From NCBI RefSeq assembly GCF_014773275.1, contig NZ_JACWMW010000004.1, forward strand, positions 1-64,000: a stretch of DNA of 64,000 nucleotides, in the 5' to 3' direction. The first letter of the stretch is position 1, and each line of letters begins with the position of its first letter. Below, one piece after another: positions 8,722 through 16,960 of this stretch. The position numbers and the translations under genes were made by a program. Origin of the DNA: Mucilaginibacter rigui (lineage in GTDB: Bacteria > Bacteroidota > Bacteroidia > Sphingobacteriales > Sphingobacteriaceae). Under the pieces are notes generated by a model, which had not been told where the DNA came from, made no database searches, and was given only the letters and a program-made list of their open reading frames with translations.

Positions 8722-10068
8722 TTAGTTTATTACGTAAAATTCTACTCTAAAATAATTTCCGTTATCGTCACTGCGGTAAACAAGCTCACCGCCAAGTTCC
8801 TTTGTCATTAACAGGGCTATTGAAAGGCCCAGGCCAAGCCTGCTCTCAATGGTGCCCGATGCATCATTAAGCGTTTTTAGCTTGTTGAACATCATATCCA
8901 GTTCTTGCTGGCCAATAGCAACACCTTCGTCAATAATTTCGAAAACAAACTTTTGGCGTTGCAAGCTGGTAACAACTTTAATATTGTTGTTTGTTTGCGA
9001 AAACTTGATAGCGTTTGAGAGTAAGTTCTGGAAAACCTGCCCAACAAAAACCTTGTCCAGCTTAACATTCAGGGGTAGTTTTAATATATTATCAACCAAA
9101 TGGATGTTCTTCATCTGGGCGGTTTCAATCAGGCCTTTGTATACGTGCACCACCTCGGCGTTAATATCAAAGATCTCCATGTTGAATTTCATCTCAGGCG
9201 ATTCTATCTCTTTAACATCCATCAGTTTGTTAAGCATATACTGCATTTTCTCTGCCGATTCTGATATGTAATGGGTGTATTCTTTCTGGTCGGCGCTTAA
9301 GCGATAGTCTTCTTCTTTAAGCATGTTATTGCACATTACAATAGAGCCTATAAGGTTTTTAAGGTCGTGGCCAGCAATGTTGATGAAGCTGTTCTTTTGG
9401 TCGTCAAGTTTACGCAGTTGCTCGTACTGGCGGTCAATAATGTTGTTCTTTTCGTTAATGTCGTGGTTTTGCTCTTTAAGCTGCTCGTTGCTTTTTTCGA
9501 TCAGTATCTGTGAGCGTACCTCGCGTGCAATTACCTTATACCGCGCATTGGGGATAAGGCATGATATAAAAGCTACGATGAAGAACATTGAGCCACCGTT
9601 GCTTATTACAAGGTCTAAAGTGTAATCACTTAAAAGGTTATAGAATACGGCAAGCAGCAATAACGCTACTAAAGTTTGTACGATAGAATTTATAGGTTCC
9701 CAAAAAACCTGCAGGTTAAAGAACAGGATAATGGTGGCAAAAATTAAGTAGTAAGTTGCTTGCTGCTGTATATTTACTACATTACATAAAATGGCCGATG
9801 TGGCAGATAACAGGAAAAAACAAATATGGAGCAACGTTCGGTAGTTGTACTTACGTGCCTGGAAAAAGCTATACAAGCCGTATATGATAAGTATTGTAAT
9901 AATTCTTACAATAAAAAATTGCAGCCATATATTATTAGCGTAAATAAAGTCAACAATACTAAATATGGGATATAGAAATATAATTGTCCAGATTATATTA
10001 TTTGTTTGATACCAGGCTTTCTTTGATATCTCTTTTTTGTATTCCTCTTTTGAAATTTGAACAAACAT
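8722..10068 (-). CDS. Membrane sensor histidine kinase at the head of the polysaccharide operon
   Basis: A 448-residue kinase. About six membrane helices (residues 25-175) form the sensor region, without a large periplasmic domain. A coiled coil follows (180-225), then the HisKA phosphoacceptor motif GHDLKN with His234, the N-box LLSNAIKF, a G1 box IDEGVAIG (degenerate DxGxGI) and the G2 box GLGLSIALL. No receiver domain is fused and no response-regulator gene is adjacent, so its partner must lie elsewhere. First gene of the minus-strand operon HK - bcsB-like - GT2 - membrane protein. It probably ties polymer production to a membrane-sensed signal (inference). Confidence 0.85.
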   Translation of the reverse strand: MFVQISKEEYKKEISKKAWYQTNNIIWTIIFLYPIFSIVDFIYANNIWLQFFIVRIITILIIYGLYSFFQARKYNYRTLLHICFFLLSATSAILCNVVNIQQQATYYLIFATIILFFNLQVFWEPINSIVQTLVALLLLAVFYNLLSDYTLDLVISNGGSMFFIVAFISCLIPNARYKVIAREVRSQILIEKSNEQLKEQNHDINEKNNIIDRQYEQLRKLDDQKNSFINIAGHDLKNLIGSIVMCNNMLKEEDYRLSADQKEYTHYISESAEKMQYMLNKLMDVKEIESPEMKFNMEIFDINAEVVHVYKGLIETAQMKNIHLVDNILKLPLNVKLDKVFVGQVFQNLLSNAIKFSQTNNNIKVVTSLQRQKFVFEIIDEGVAIGQQELDMMFNKLKTLNDASGTIESRLGLGLSIALLMTKELGGELVYRSDDNGNYFRVEFYVIN

Positions 10069-10123
10069 TTGTATCCTTAATTATTAATATAAATAAGACC
10101 AGTTCTTAATAACCATTAAGATA

Positions 10124-11269
10124 TTGAAAAAAACAGCCTTAACAAACACGTTCCCAAAACTGCCAATAAATCTGCTTATTATAATATTAATTATAATTAT
10201 GCACTGTGGTAATGCAAAAAGTACTCCAACCCCGCTAACCGTAAGGCAAATTGCCTTTAAGCGCGCGCAAAGCTTAAACAACGGCGTTAGCGTTTCCTGG
10301 TTCGAACAGACCTGGAATAAGAACGTTTTAAGGCAAAACCCCCTTACAACTACAGATTTTAAGCTTTTTAAAAAACTTGGTTTCAAAAGTCTTCGCCTCC
10401 CTGTAGCATTCGAATACTTTACTGACGCAGGTATCTCGCCTGAGAAAGTATTTGCACAAATTGATGAAGTTTTGAAACAATGTAAGTTATACCGCATAAA
10501 GCTCATAATAGATTACCATTATGGTAAATTAAATGATAGTAATTATTTAACCGAAACCCAAAAAGCAATTGCGCTATGGTTAAAATTAACTAAAAGGTAC
10601 GGTAATGAAAGCTACGATAGCCTGTTTTTTGAACTTTATAATGAACCGCCCCACATGAACCCCAAAGTGTGGAAGGACGCCGCATATAATATAGTTACCG
10701 CTATAAGGGGGGCCGACAAGAAGAGGACATTGATAGTAGGCGCATCAAACTTTAATAGTATTTATGAATTGAGCCGCATGGAAAGGCTGGCTGATGAAAA
10801 TATTATTTATACGTTCCATTTTTATGAGCCGTTCTTTTTTACGCACCAGGGCGCCGATTGGGTAGGCGACCAGGTAGCAACCACGGGTGTGCCTTTCCCT
10901 TATAACGCCAAAACCTATCCGCCAATTAACCCTAAAGTGATAGGCACCTGGGGCGAGCATAATTATTATCAGTATAAAAATGATGGCAACGAGCAGTCTG
11001 TTCATGATAAACTGCAAATAGTTAAAAACTGGAGCAACAAATACGGCGTACCGGTGTTGTGCGGAGAGTACGGTGTATTTAATAAGTATACAGATGCCGA
11101 TAGCCGTTGCAGATATATTAAGGCTGTACGCAAAAACCTAAAGGCGATGAATATGCCGGGGATATTATGGGATTATAACACCAATTTTTCGATATTTAAT
11201 GGGGCGCCGGGTATAAATAATTTAAGCGACTGTATGAAACAGGCAATTGATTACACGGGTTCAAAATAA
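10124..11269 (+). CDS. Glycoside hydrolase family 5 (endoglucanase-like)
   Basis: About 381 residues. An N-terminal hydrophobic segment (residues 14-26) ends in MHCGN, which could be a signal anchor or a non-canonical lipobox. The GH5 signature is clear: the barrel strand IIDYHYG, acid/base Glu174 in ELYNEPP, the HFYEPF motif and nucleophile Glu315 in CGEYGVF. Expected activity is hydrolysis of beta-1,4-linked glucan or mannan. The gene diverges 55 bases from the polysaccharide operon, in the role played by BcsZ in cellulose clusters (editing or releasing polymer). The start used here is TTG at 10124, because no ATG lies upstream of the signal-like segment; the exact start is uncertain. Confidence 0.85.
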   Translation: MKKTALTNTFPKLPINLLIIILIIIMHCGNAKSTPTPLTVRQIAFKRAQSLNNGVSVSWFEQTWNKNVLRQNPLTTTDFKLFKKLGFKSLRLPVAFEYFTDAGISPEKVFAQIDEVLKQCKLYRIKLIIDYHYGKLNDSNYLTETQKAIALWLKLTKRYGNESYDSLFFELYNEPPHMNPKVWKDAAYNIVTAIRGADKKRTLIVGASNFNSIYELSRMERLADENIIYTFHFYEPFFFTHQGADWVGDQVATTGVPFPYNAKTYPPINPKVIGTWGEHNYYQYKNDGNEQSVHDKLQIVKNWSNKYGVPVLCGEYGVFNKYTDADSRCRYIKAVRKNLKAMNMPGILWDYNTNFSIFNGAPGINNLSDCMKQAIDYTGSK

Positions 11270-11288
11270 TATTGTAGTTTTAAATGAT

Positions 11289-11296
11289 TAACTTTG
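11289..11296 (+). promoter_or_regulatory. -7 box (TAACTTTG) upstream of the desaturase gene
   Basis: A perfect TAnnTTTG match 18 bases before the ATG at 11315. No good TTTG -33 box is visible at the expected spacing. Confidence 0.4.
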
Positions 11297-11314
11297 CCGA
11301 CCTAAGATAGTGCT

Positions 11315-12295
11315 ATGAAATTTTTTGAGGAAAAACGTAAGGAAGTAATGGGGCATATAGAGAAGTTCATGCTTGAAAAGATGAGCGAGTATCTAAAGCC
11401 TATTGATACCATTTGGCAACCGTCGGACTTTTTGCCGGATGCGTCCAGAGATACGTTTTTCAGTGAGATTAAAGAAATGCAGGAAAGCGCTAAAGGCTTA
11501 TCATATGACCTTGTTGCTGTACTGATAGGTGATACCATTACCGAAGAAGCCCTGCCTACCTACGAATCGTGGTTAACCATGGTTGAAGGTGTATCTGATA
11601 ACGAAGAAGGCGGCTGGATGAAATGGACCCGCCACTGGACTGCCGAAGAGAACCGCCACGGCGATCTGTTAAATAAATACCTGTACCTGAGCGGCCGTGT
11701 TAACATGCGCGCCATGGAGGTATCTACCCAATACTTAATTGCCGATGGTTTTGATATAGGTACCGGCCACGATCCGTACCGTAACTTTATCTACACATCG
11801 TTCCAGGAACTGGCTACCAATGTATCTCACCGCCGTGTGGCTTCGCAAGCTAAAAAGGATGGCGATACGTTGTTATCAAAAATGTGTGGTGTTATTGCCG
11901 GTGATGAGGCCCGCCACGCAAAGGCATACAAATACTTTATCCAAAAAATATTTGAGGTTGACCCTAACGAAGCCATGCTGGCCTTTGAGGATATGATGCG
12001 CAAAAAGATTGTAATGCCGGCGCATTTCCTGCGCGAAATTGGTTTAAAGATTGGCCAAACATTTGGTCACTTTACCGACGCGGCAGAACGCCTGGGTATT
12101 TATACCGCTATAGACTATGTTGATATATTAAAAGAACTAATAGAAGACTGGCACATTGCAAGCGTGGTAGACCTGAAAGAAGACGGCGAAAAAGCACGTG
12201 ATTATATCATGAACCTGCCAGGCCGTTTAATTCGCGTTGCCGAACGTATGAAAAACCCAATGCTGGAATATAAGTTCAGCTGGATCTACGGATAA
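11315..12295 (+). CDS. Acyl-ACP desaturase (ferritin-like di-iron)
   Basis: A 326-residue soluble desaturase of the plant stearoyl-ACP type. Both di-iron ligand motifs are present: EENRHG (about residue 110) and DEARHA (about residue 200). Additional helix ligand Glu residues occur in the surrounding four-helix bundle. It inserts a cis double bond into acyl-ACP, giving unsaturated membrane lipids, and needs ferredoxin and oxygen. Single gene with its own -7 box and a hairpin terminator at 12318-12350. Length and motifs are complete. Confidence 0.9.
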   Translation: MKFFEEKRKEVMGHIEKFMLEKMSEYLKPIDTIWQPSDFLPDASRDTFFSEIKEMQESAKGLSYDLVAVLIGDTITEEALPTYESWLTMVEGVSDNEEGGWMKWTRHWTAEENRHGDLLNKYLYLSGRVNMRAMEVSTQYLIADGFDIGTGHDPYRNFIYTSFQELATNVSHRRVASQAKKDGDTLLSKMCGVIAGDEARHAKAYKYFIQKIFEVDPNEAMLAFEDMMRKKIVMPAHFLREIGLKIGQTFGHFTDAAERLGIYTAIDYVDILKELIEDWHIASVVDLKEDGEKARDYIMNLPGRLIRVAERMKNPMLEYKFSWIYG

Positions 12296-12317
12296 GCATG
12301 TTTGAATAATATTAATG

Positions 12318-12350
12318 AAACCACAAGGAGATGATCTTTGTGGTTTTTTT
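12318..12350 (+). terminator. Intrinsic terminator of the desaturase gene
   Basis: Stem AAACCACAA (12318-12326) pairs with TTGTGGTTT (12338-12346), followed by a T-run. It lies 22 bases after the stop codon. Confidence 0.85.
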
Positions 12351-12361
12351 GCTTTAGCAGT

Positions 12362-12438
12362 ATTGTCAGTCTGAGCTTGTCGAAGACTTATACGCCCGTG
12401 CATAATGGCTAATGGTTCGACAGGCTCACCATGACAAT
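12362..12438. repeat. Dispersed palindromic repeat, family 1, copy A
   Basis: An imperfect inverted repeat: ATTGTCAGTCTGAGCTTGTCGA on the left and the near-complement TCGACAGGCTCACCATGACAAT on the right. Further copies are at about 22851-22918, 31990-32053 and 35552-35630. All are intergenic or at gene edges. This is a REP-like hairpin element without coding content. Confidence 0.75.
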
Positions 12439-12441
12439 GTT

Positions 12442-14052
12442 CTACTTGTCCTTATTAAAGCCAAATCCCGGCGTTTTATACCCATCAGGCTTATAGTTAT
12501 CTGGTATTTGTATGCCATTACCATCGCGCAGCGAAGTAAAGTGCGGCGACATGATCTCTACCCCGGCCTCGTTAAATTTATCCTGAATATTGCGGTTTAA
12601 TGCAGAATAGGTAATAGCCATAATGCCCGGGTTATTGGTGTACGCATTTACCTGGTAGCTCACGTTAAAATCGTTCAGCGCGGTTTGTAATACAAAAGGT
12701 TTGGGCTCGGGTAAGATGCCTTCGGTAGCTTCGGCCGCATTAATTAGTAGCTGTTGTATTTGTTGCCAGGGGGCGTCGTACCCAATAGTAATGGTTGTGT
12801 TTAATATTAGCCCGGCAGTTTTAGCGGTTGATGAATAGTTAATGGTATGCCCGCCTAAAATTGTTGCGTTAGGGATGGTAATATCTTCGTTTTTAATGGT
12901 GCGCAAACGGGTAACCAGTATGTTTTTTTCTATAACTGTACCCATTATGTCACCAACCTTAACCACATCACCAAGTTTAAATGGCCGCATATAAGTAAGT
13001 ACCAGGCCCGATACCATATTAGATATAGCAGATGACGAACCAAACGAAAACAGGATACCTAAAAATACCGTAACACCCTGAAATATCTTAGAATCGGACC
13101 CGGGCAGATAAGGGAATATCACCACAAACATAAAAGCGTAAAGTATCACTCTTATTATATTGTAAGTAGGCATTGCCCAATCCGGGTAAAAATTTTTGAT
13201 GGTGAACGCACCGTTCTTTATTTCGGTGGCAATAAAGCCAATCAATTTTACAATATACCGGGTTACCATATAAATAACCAATACCGTTAGCAGGTTGGGG
13301 ATGTACCGTAAAAACGCGAGCGCAATACTTTTTAGTGGGTTGATAACGTAGCCCAATAGTTGAGTGGCGATGGGCTTTGTCCACGGGAAGATGTAAAACA
13401 GTACCGGCAGGGCAAGGTATACCAGCAGGATAATAACAGCAAATTTTACTGCCCGCAACAGCGTATTTACAAAAGGCAGCAGCCGGTTTACATAATTTGC
13501 CGGTGCGCCTTTTTGTGCAAGAGCTTCCACCCGCTGGTTCCAACTGCCGATGATGCGCTTGCTTAGCCAGCCAAACGCGCGGTTAACCAGCCATATCAAA
13601 AGTATAAGCAGGGCAAATACCAATATAGCTTCGCCTACCTGTATGGCCAACTCTTTAAGGTTATAGCTTTCGGTAGCGGTTTTAAGGCGTTGTTTTAAAA
13701 GGGCATAGTAGTTATCTGCAAGGGCTTTGCGGCTTAGCTCGCTAAATTTGCTGTCTTGTTCATTTATGGCAAAAACAACTTCGGCCTTATAGGTTATAAC
13801 AGATAGTGTGCTATCGTGGGTCAGTTTCAGCGAATCGGCAACAAAATCAAGCCGGCTTATCAATCCGTTTATCCTTTTGGTTACCACCTGTGCCCGTTCG
13901 GCGGGCGTAAAAAGCCCCTGGCCGGTGTAAAATGCAAAAAGGGTATCCTTATTAATAATAACCGGGTACCCTGTTGCAGTTACAGGCTTTTGCGCTTTAA
14001 CCGGGTTAAGGGCTATACAAAGGCATATAAATAGCACATAAAATTTAGGCAT
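12442..14052 (-). CDS. MscS-family mechanosensitive ion channel
   Basis: A 536-residue inner-membrane protein. A signal peptide (MPKFYVLFICLCIALNPVKAQ) precedes a periplasmic domain of about 110 residues. About five membrane helices follow, the last being the pore helix (FSFGSSSAISNMVSGLVLTYMRPF). Next is the MscS beta domain (LGDVVKVGDIMGTV, TIPNATILGGHTINYS) and an alpha/beta C-terminal domain. The Gly/Ala/Ser-rich pore helix and NxxxG-type motif are typical of the family. It releases solutes on hypo-osmotic shock. The stand-alone gene faces the repeat at 12362. Confidence 0.9.
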   Translation of the reverse strand: MPKFYVLFICLCIALNPVKAQKPVTATGYPVIINKDTLFAFYTGQGLFTPAERAQVVTKRINGLISRLDFVADSLKLTHDSTLSVITYKAEVVFAINEQDSKFSELSRKALADNYYALLKQRLKTATESYNLKELAIQVGEAILVFALLILLIWLVNRAFGWLSKRIIGSWNQRVEALAQKGAPANYVNRLLPFVNTLLRAVKFAVIILLVYLALPVLFYIFPWTKPIATQLLGYVINPLKSIALAFLRYIPNLLTVLVIYMVTRYIVKLIGFIATEIKNGAFTIKNFYPDWAMPTYNIIRVILYAFMFVVIFPYLPGSDSKIFQGVTVFLGILFSFGSSSAISNMVSGLVLTYMRPFKLGDVVKVGDIMGTVIEKNILVTRLRTIKNEDITIPNATILGGHTINYSSTAKTAGLILNTTITIGYDAPWQQIQQLLINAAEATEGILPEPKPFVLQTALNDFNVSYQVNAYTNNPGIMAITYSALNRNIQDKFNEAGVEIMSPHFTSLRDGNGIQIPDNYKPDGYKTPGFGFNKDK

Positions 14053-14107
14053 AGCAGGTTTTTATGCTAAAGCTAAATATTATATTTAAGTATAAATAGT
14101 AAAAAGA

Positions 14108-14434
14108 TCAACCTTCCTGCACCAGATCGGTGCCCAGGCCGTTGGACAGATCATCAAACAAACTGTTCAGTATTGATTCTAAGGTGATGGCGTTCACATC
14201 ATCTACATAATGTTCGTTGCGGGTAATCCATAGTTCATCATCCTGCACAGTAATAGTAAACAAGGCGCCTTCATATAATTGCGGGTAGCTTATCTCTATA
14301 CCGGTTGGCGTATTGGCTATATTAAAGCTGATATCGCTTTGCCTTTGCTCCTGAAAGATGGGGTTCAACCTTTCTTGCAGGTGGGTGTAAAGCTCGTTAA
14401 TGTTAACCGGTTTATGCAGGGTGATGATCTTCAT
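14108..14434 (-). CDS. Hypothetical protein, 108 residues
   Basis: A soluble acidic protein starting MKIITLHKPVNINELYTHL, with alternating beta-strand and helix pattern and no signal peptide or membrane helix. I recognise no family. It ends in a Leu/Asp-rich helix (LESILNSLFDDLSNGLG). It lies 55 bases upstream of the MscS gene on the same strand and could be co-transcribed with it. Codon use resembles that of its neighbours, which supports a real gene. Confidence 0.6.
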   Translation of the reverse strand: MKIITLHKPVNINELYTHLQERLNPIFQEQRQSDISFNIANTPTGIEISYPQLYEGALFTITVQDDELWITRNEHYVDDVNAITLESILNSLFDDLSNGLGTDLVQEG

Positions 14435-14549
14435 GGCTTATGTGTTTGATATATTTACAATTGGGTTACCCGTATTGTTTAACACACATTTTTATTTAAG
14501 CTTTTAAAACAGGAGTTTTGCTTACAGCGTTTATTATAAAACTACCACT

Positions 14550-15572
14550 ATGAAATATAAATTACTGGGCCGGTCGGGCCTTAAAGTATCCGAGCTTTGT
14601 TTAGGCACTATGGGTTTTGGCACCGAAGGCGGGTGGGGAGCAGATGCTGCCACCAGCTTCGAGATAATGGATGCCTACGCCAATGCAGGCGGCAATTTTC
14701 TGGATACCGCTAATATATACAAACTGGGCACCAGCGAGAAGATCATAGGCGATTACCTTTCAACGCAGGACCGCGACTATTTTGTACTGGCTACCAAATA
14801 CACCTTAAAGGATAACATTACCAACCCCAATGCCAGCGGCAACAGCCGTAAAAACATGATGCGCAGCGTGGAGGAAAGCCTGAAGCGTTTAAAGACCGAT
14901 TTTATAGATGTGCTATACCTTCACATTTGGGATGATATTACCCCGATAGATGAAGTGCTGCGCGGGCTGGATGACCTGATAAAACAAGGCAAAGTAACCT
15001 ATGCCGCCATAAGTGATACCCCTGCATGGGTAGTAGCCAAAGGCAATACCCTTGCCGAGTTAATGGGCTGGAGCCAATTCATAGCTCTGCAGGTAGAATA
15101 CAGCCTGCTTGCCCGTACTGCCGAACGCGAGCTGATCCCGATGGCCAAACATTTTGGGATGACGGTTACTCCATGGGCGCCATTGGCAGGCGGCGCATTA
15201 ACAGGTAAATACCTTAAAGGCGACAAAGGCCGTATAAAAGCCGACAGCAAACGCCTGGATGCCCGCGCCGAGAGCATCACCAAAGTGGTAATGGAAATTG
15301 CGCAAGAGCTTGGCGTATCTGAAAGCCATGTTGCCCTGCAATGGACCATGAGCAAAGGTTTCAGCTGCATCCCAATTGTAGGTGCCACCAAGATAGACCA
15401 GCTAAATGATAATCTTAAAACGGTAGATGTAACCCTTGAGCCATCGCATATTGCCAAACTGGACGAAGCCAGCAAAATTGAGTTAGGCTTCCCCGGCGAT
15501 TTCTTTAACGAGGAAGCTGTGAAGGTTAATTCGTTCGGCGGGTTTTATGATAGGGTAGAGAAGAGGTGGTAA
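14550..15572 (+). CDS. Aldo/keto reductase
   Basis: A 340-residue TIM-barrel NADPH-dependent oxidoreductase. Family elements are LGTMGFG near the N-terminus, FLDTANIYKLGTSEKIIG with the catalytic Asp and Tyr, the Lys in ATKYTL, the His in YLHIWD, and the C-terminal cofactor region (CIPIVGATKIDQLNDNL). Closest in type to the YajO/PhdN-like or general stress protein 69 subgroup (inference). The substrate is unknown. It is monocistronic and followed by a 500-base repeat-rich spacer. Confidence 0.88.
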   Translation: MKYKLLGRSGLKVSELCLGTMGFGTEGGWGADAATSFEIMDAYANAGGNFLDTANIYKLGTSEKIIGDYLSTQDRDYFVLATKYTLKDNITNPNASGNSRKNMMRSVEESLKRLKTDFIDVLYLHIWDDITPIDEVLRGLDDLIKQGKVTYAAISDTPAWVVAKGNTLAELMGWSQFIALQVEYSLLARTAERELIPMAKHFGMTVTPWAPLAGGALTGKYLKGDKGRIKADSKRLDARAESITKVVMEIAQELGVSESHVALQWTMSKGFSCIPIVGATKIDQLNDNLKTVDVTLEPSHIAKLDEASKIELGFPGDFFNEEAVKVNSFGGFYDRVEKRW

Positions 15573-15600
15573 TATATATAGGTCTCATAATATACCACGC

Positions 15601-15690
15601 GTCTTTGCGAGGAGCGATAGCGATGTGGCAATCTTCGATATGCTTGTCACCGACCTTCTATCGAATAGTGTCATGCTAAGCTCGCAAAAT
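15601..15690. repeat. Dispersed palindromic repeat, family 2, copy 1
   Basis: The left arm (GCGAGGAGCGATAGCGATGTGGCAATCTTCGA) and the middle ending in CTATCGA match the element at 20821-20911. The right arm is largely lost here. It lies in the gene-free interval 15573-16091, which also holds family 3 copy 2 and the rplM promoter. Confidence 0.65.
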
Positions 15691-15734
15691 GGGTTGGCCG
15701 TAGAGACGCGATACTTCGCGTCTCTTTATATTTA

Positions 15735-15830
15735 GAATGTTGCGTTAGGGATTGCAGCGGATACCGGCCCCGCGCCTAAGGCCTGTGCAGTATGAGCGAA
15801 AAGCCCGGGCCGCAGGTAACGCCATAACAT
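15735..15830. repeat. Dispersed intergenic repeat, family 3, copy 2
   Basis: Shares GCAGCGGATACCGGCCCCG, gcctaaggcc and tatgagcg with the element at 136-236, in the same order and orientation. No coding potential is seen. Confidence 0.65.
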
Positions 15831-16006
15831 TTACCTCCTGGGTTAATATACAAAATCAACATAATATCTCTTTAAATATTACAGCCTTTGCCTTTCCAAC
15901 CCTCTCATAATATTATAAATAACTACCTTTAATAACCAGTTTAACCACCTAATTAACCCACCATACCAAACCTTAAACAATCTCCCTAATAATTCCTCAA
16001 AAACCA

Positions 16007-16037
16007 TTTGTTAATTAAACAATTAAGCCTATCTTTG
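16007..16037 (+). promoter_or_regulatory. Promoter of the rplM operon
   Basis: TTTG (16007-16010), 19-base spacer, TATCTTTG (16030-16037): an exact match to the Bacteroidota housekeeping promoter. The predicted transcript begins near 16042, leaving a leader of about 50 bases. Confidence 0.85.
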
Positions 16038-16041
16038 CAGT

Positions 16042-16057
16042 CCCGTAATTACGGGGT
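16042..16057 (+). promoter_or_regulatory. Leader hairpin before rplM
   Basis: TCCCGTAATTACGGGG contains the inverted pair CCCGTAATTACGGG at the very start of the predicted transcript. It could be a transcript-stabilising hairpin or part of a ribosomal-protein leader used in feedback control. This is inference from position only. Confidence 0.4.
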
Positions 16058-16091
16058 AAAGTATACGTTTAATAAATTTAATTAAAAGCAA

Positions 16092-16529
16092 GTGAATACG
16101 TTAAGTTACAAAACTGTCTCAGCCAACAAGAAAACCGTTAATAAAGAATGGGTTGTTGTTGATGCAAACAATGAGATTTTGGGGCGCTTGTGTACTAAGA
16201 TCGCGATGATGATCAGAGGTAAACACAAGCCAGGGTTCACCCCACACGTAGACTGCGGCGATAATGTAATTGTTATCAATGCAGACAAGGTTAGACTGAC
16301 CGGAAACAAATTCAGCGAAAAGCAGTATGTTTCTTACACCGGTTACCCGGGTGGTCAGCGTTTCATTTCTCCAAAAGAGTTAATGGCAAAGCATCCTGAG
16401 CGTGTGATTGAAAAAGCCGTACGTGGTATGTTACCTAAAAATCGTTTAGGCCGTGCTATTTATGGTAACCTGCATGTTTACGCAGGTGCAGAGCATCCTC
16501 ATGCAGCTCAAAATCCAACAACCATTTAA
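16092..16529 (+). CDS. rplM: 50S ribosomal protein L13
   Basis: A 145-residue ribosomal protein uL13. Family segments are readable: VVDANNEILGRLCTKIAMMIRGK, the YTGYPGG loop, and RGMLPKNRLGRAIYGNLHVY. The start is GTG at 16092; no ATG is available upstream of the conserved region, and the purine-rich AAAAGCAA lies just before it. First gene of rplM-rpsI-rpsB-tsf, an arrangement common in this phylum. Confidence 0.97.
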   Translation: MNTLSYKTVSANKKTVNKEWVVVDANNEILGRLCTKIAMMIRGKHKPGFTPHVDCGDNVIVINADKVRLTGNKFSEKQYVSYTGYPGGQRFISPKELMAKHPERVIEKAVRGMLPKNRLGRAIYGNLHVYAGAEHPHAAQNPTTI

Positions 16530-16540
16530 TTTTTAATCAC

Positions 16541-16546
16541 AAGGAG
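16541..16546 (+). promoter_or_regulatory. Shine-Dalgarno site of rpsI
   Basis: AAGGAG, eight bases before the ATG at 16555. Noted because clear Shine-Dalgarno sites are uncommon in the rest of the window. Confidence 0.7.
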
Positions 16547-16554
16547 AAAAGAAA

Positions 16555-16941
16555 ATGCCAACAACTAACACTTCAGGCAGAAGAAAAACCGCTGTGGCCC
16601 GTATCTATTTGAACGAAGGCAGTGGCGTAATTACCGTAAACGGTAAAGATTACAAAGAGTACTTCCCTACCTTACCATTACAATACATCGTTATGCAATC
16701 AACAGAAGTTTCTGGCTCTGCCGGTAAATTTGATGTTAAAGTAAACGTTGCAGGTGGTGGTGTTAAAGGCCAGGCAGAAGCCGTTCGTTTAGCTATTGCG
16801 AAAGCTATTGTTGAACTGGATCCGGAGAAAAAACCAGCTCTACGCGCTAAAGGTTTAATGACACGTGATGACCGTATGGTTGAGCGTAAGAAACCAGGAC
16901 GTAAGAAAGCACGTAAGAAATTCCAATTCAGTAAACGATAA
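16555..16941 (+). CDS. rpsI: 30S ribosomal protein S9
   Basis: A 128-residue uS9. The N-terminal GRRKTAVARIYL motif and the basic C-terminal tail ending KKARKKFQFSKR, which reaches toward the P-site tRNA, are both present. It starts 25 bases after rplM and has a strong AAGGAG site. rplM and rpsI are co-transcribed in nearly all bacteria. Confidence 0.98.
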   Translation: MPTTNTSGRRKTAVARIYLNEGSGVITVNGKDYKEYFPTLPLQYIVMQSTEVSGSAGKFDVKVNVAGGGVKGQAEAVRLAIAKAIVELDPEKKPALRAKGLMTRDDRMVERKKPGRKKARKKFQFSKR

Positions 16942-16944
16942 TTT

Positions 16945-16950
16945 AAGGAG
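16945..16950 (+). promoter_or_regulatory. Shine-Dalgarno site of rpsB
   Basis: AAGGAG, ten bases before the ATG at 16961. It settles the start: the same frame is open further upstream inside rpsI, but MARTTYQDLL is the conserved S2 N-terminus. Confidence 0.75.
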
Positions 16951-16960
16951 GACACAAACA

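Noticed and set aside
12412..12600. 62-residue plus-strand frame
   Set aside because: Starts inside a family 1 repeat and continues antisense to the MscS gene; no independent support.
16865..16960. N-terminal extension of ribosomal protein S2
   Set aside because: It reads through the end of rpsI in another frame; AAGGAG and the conserved MARTTYQ N-terminus fix the start at 16961.
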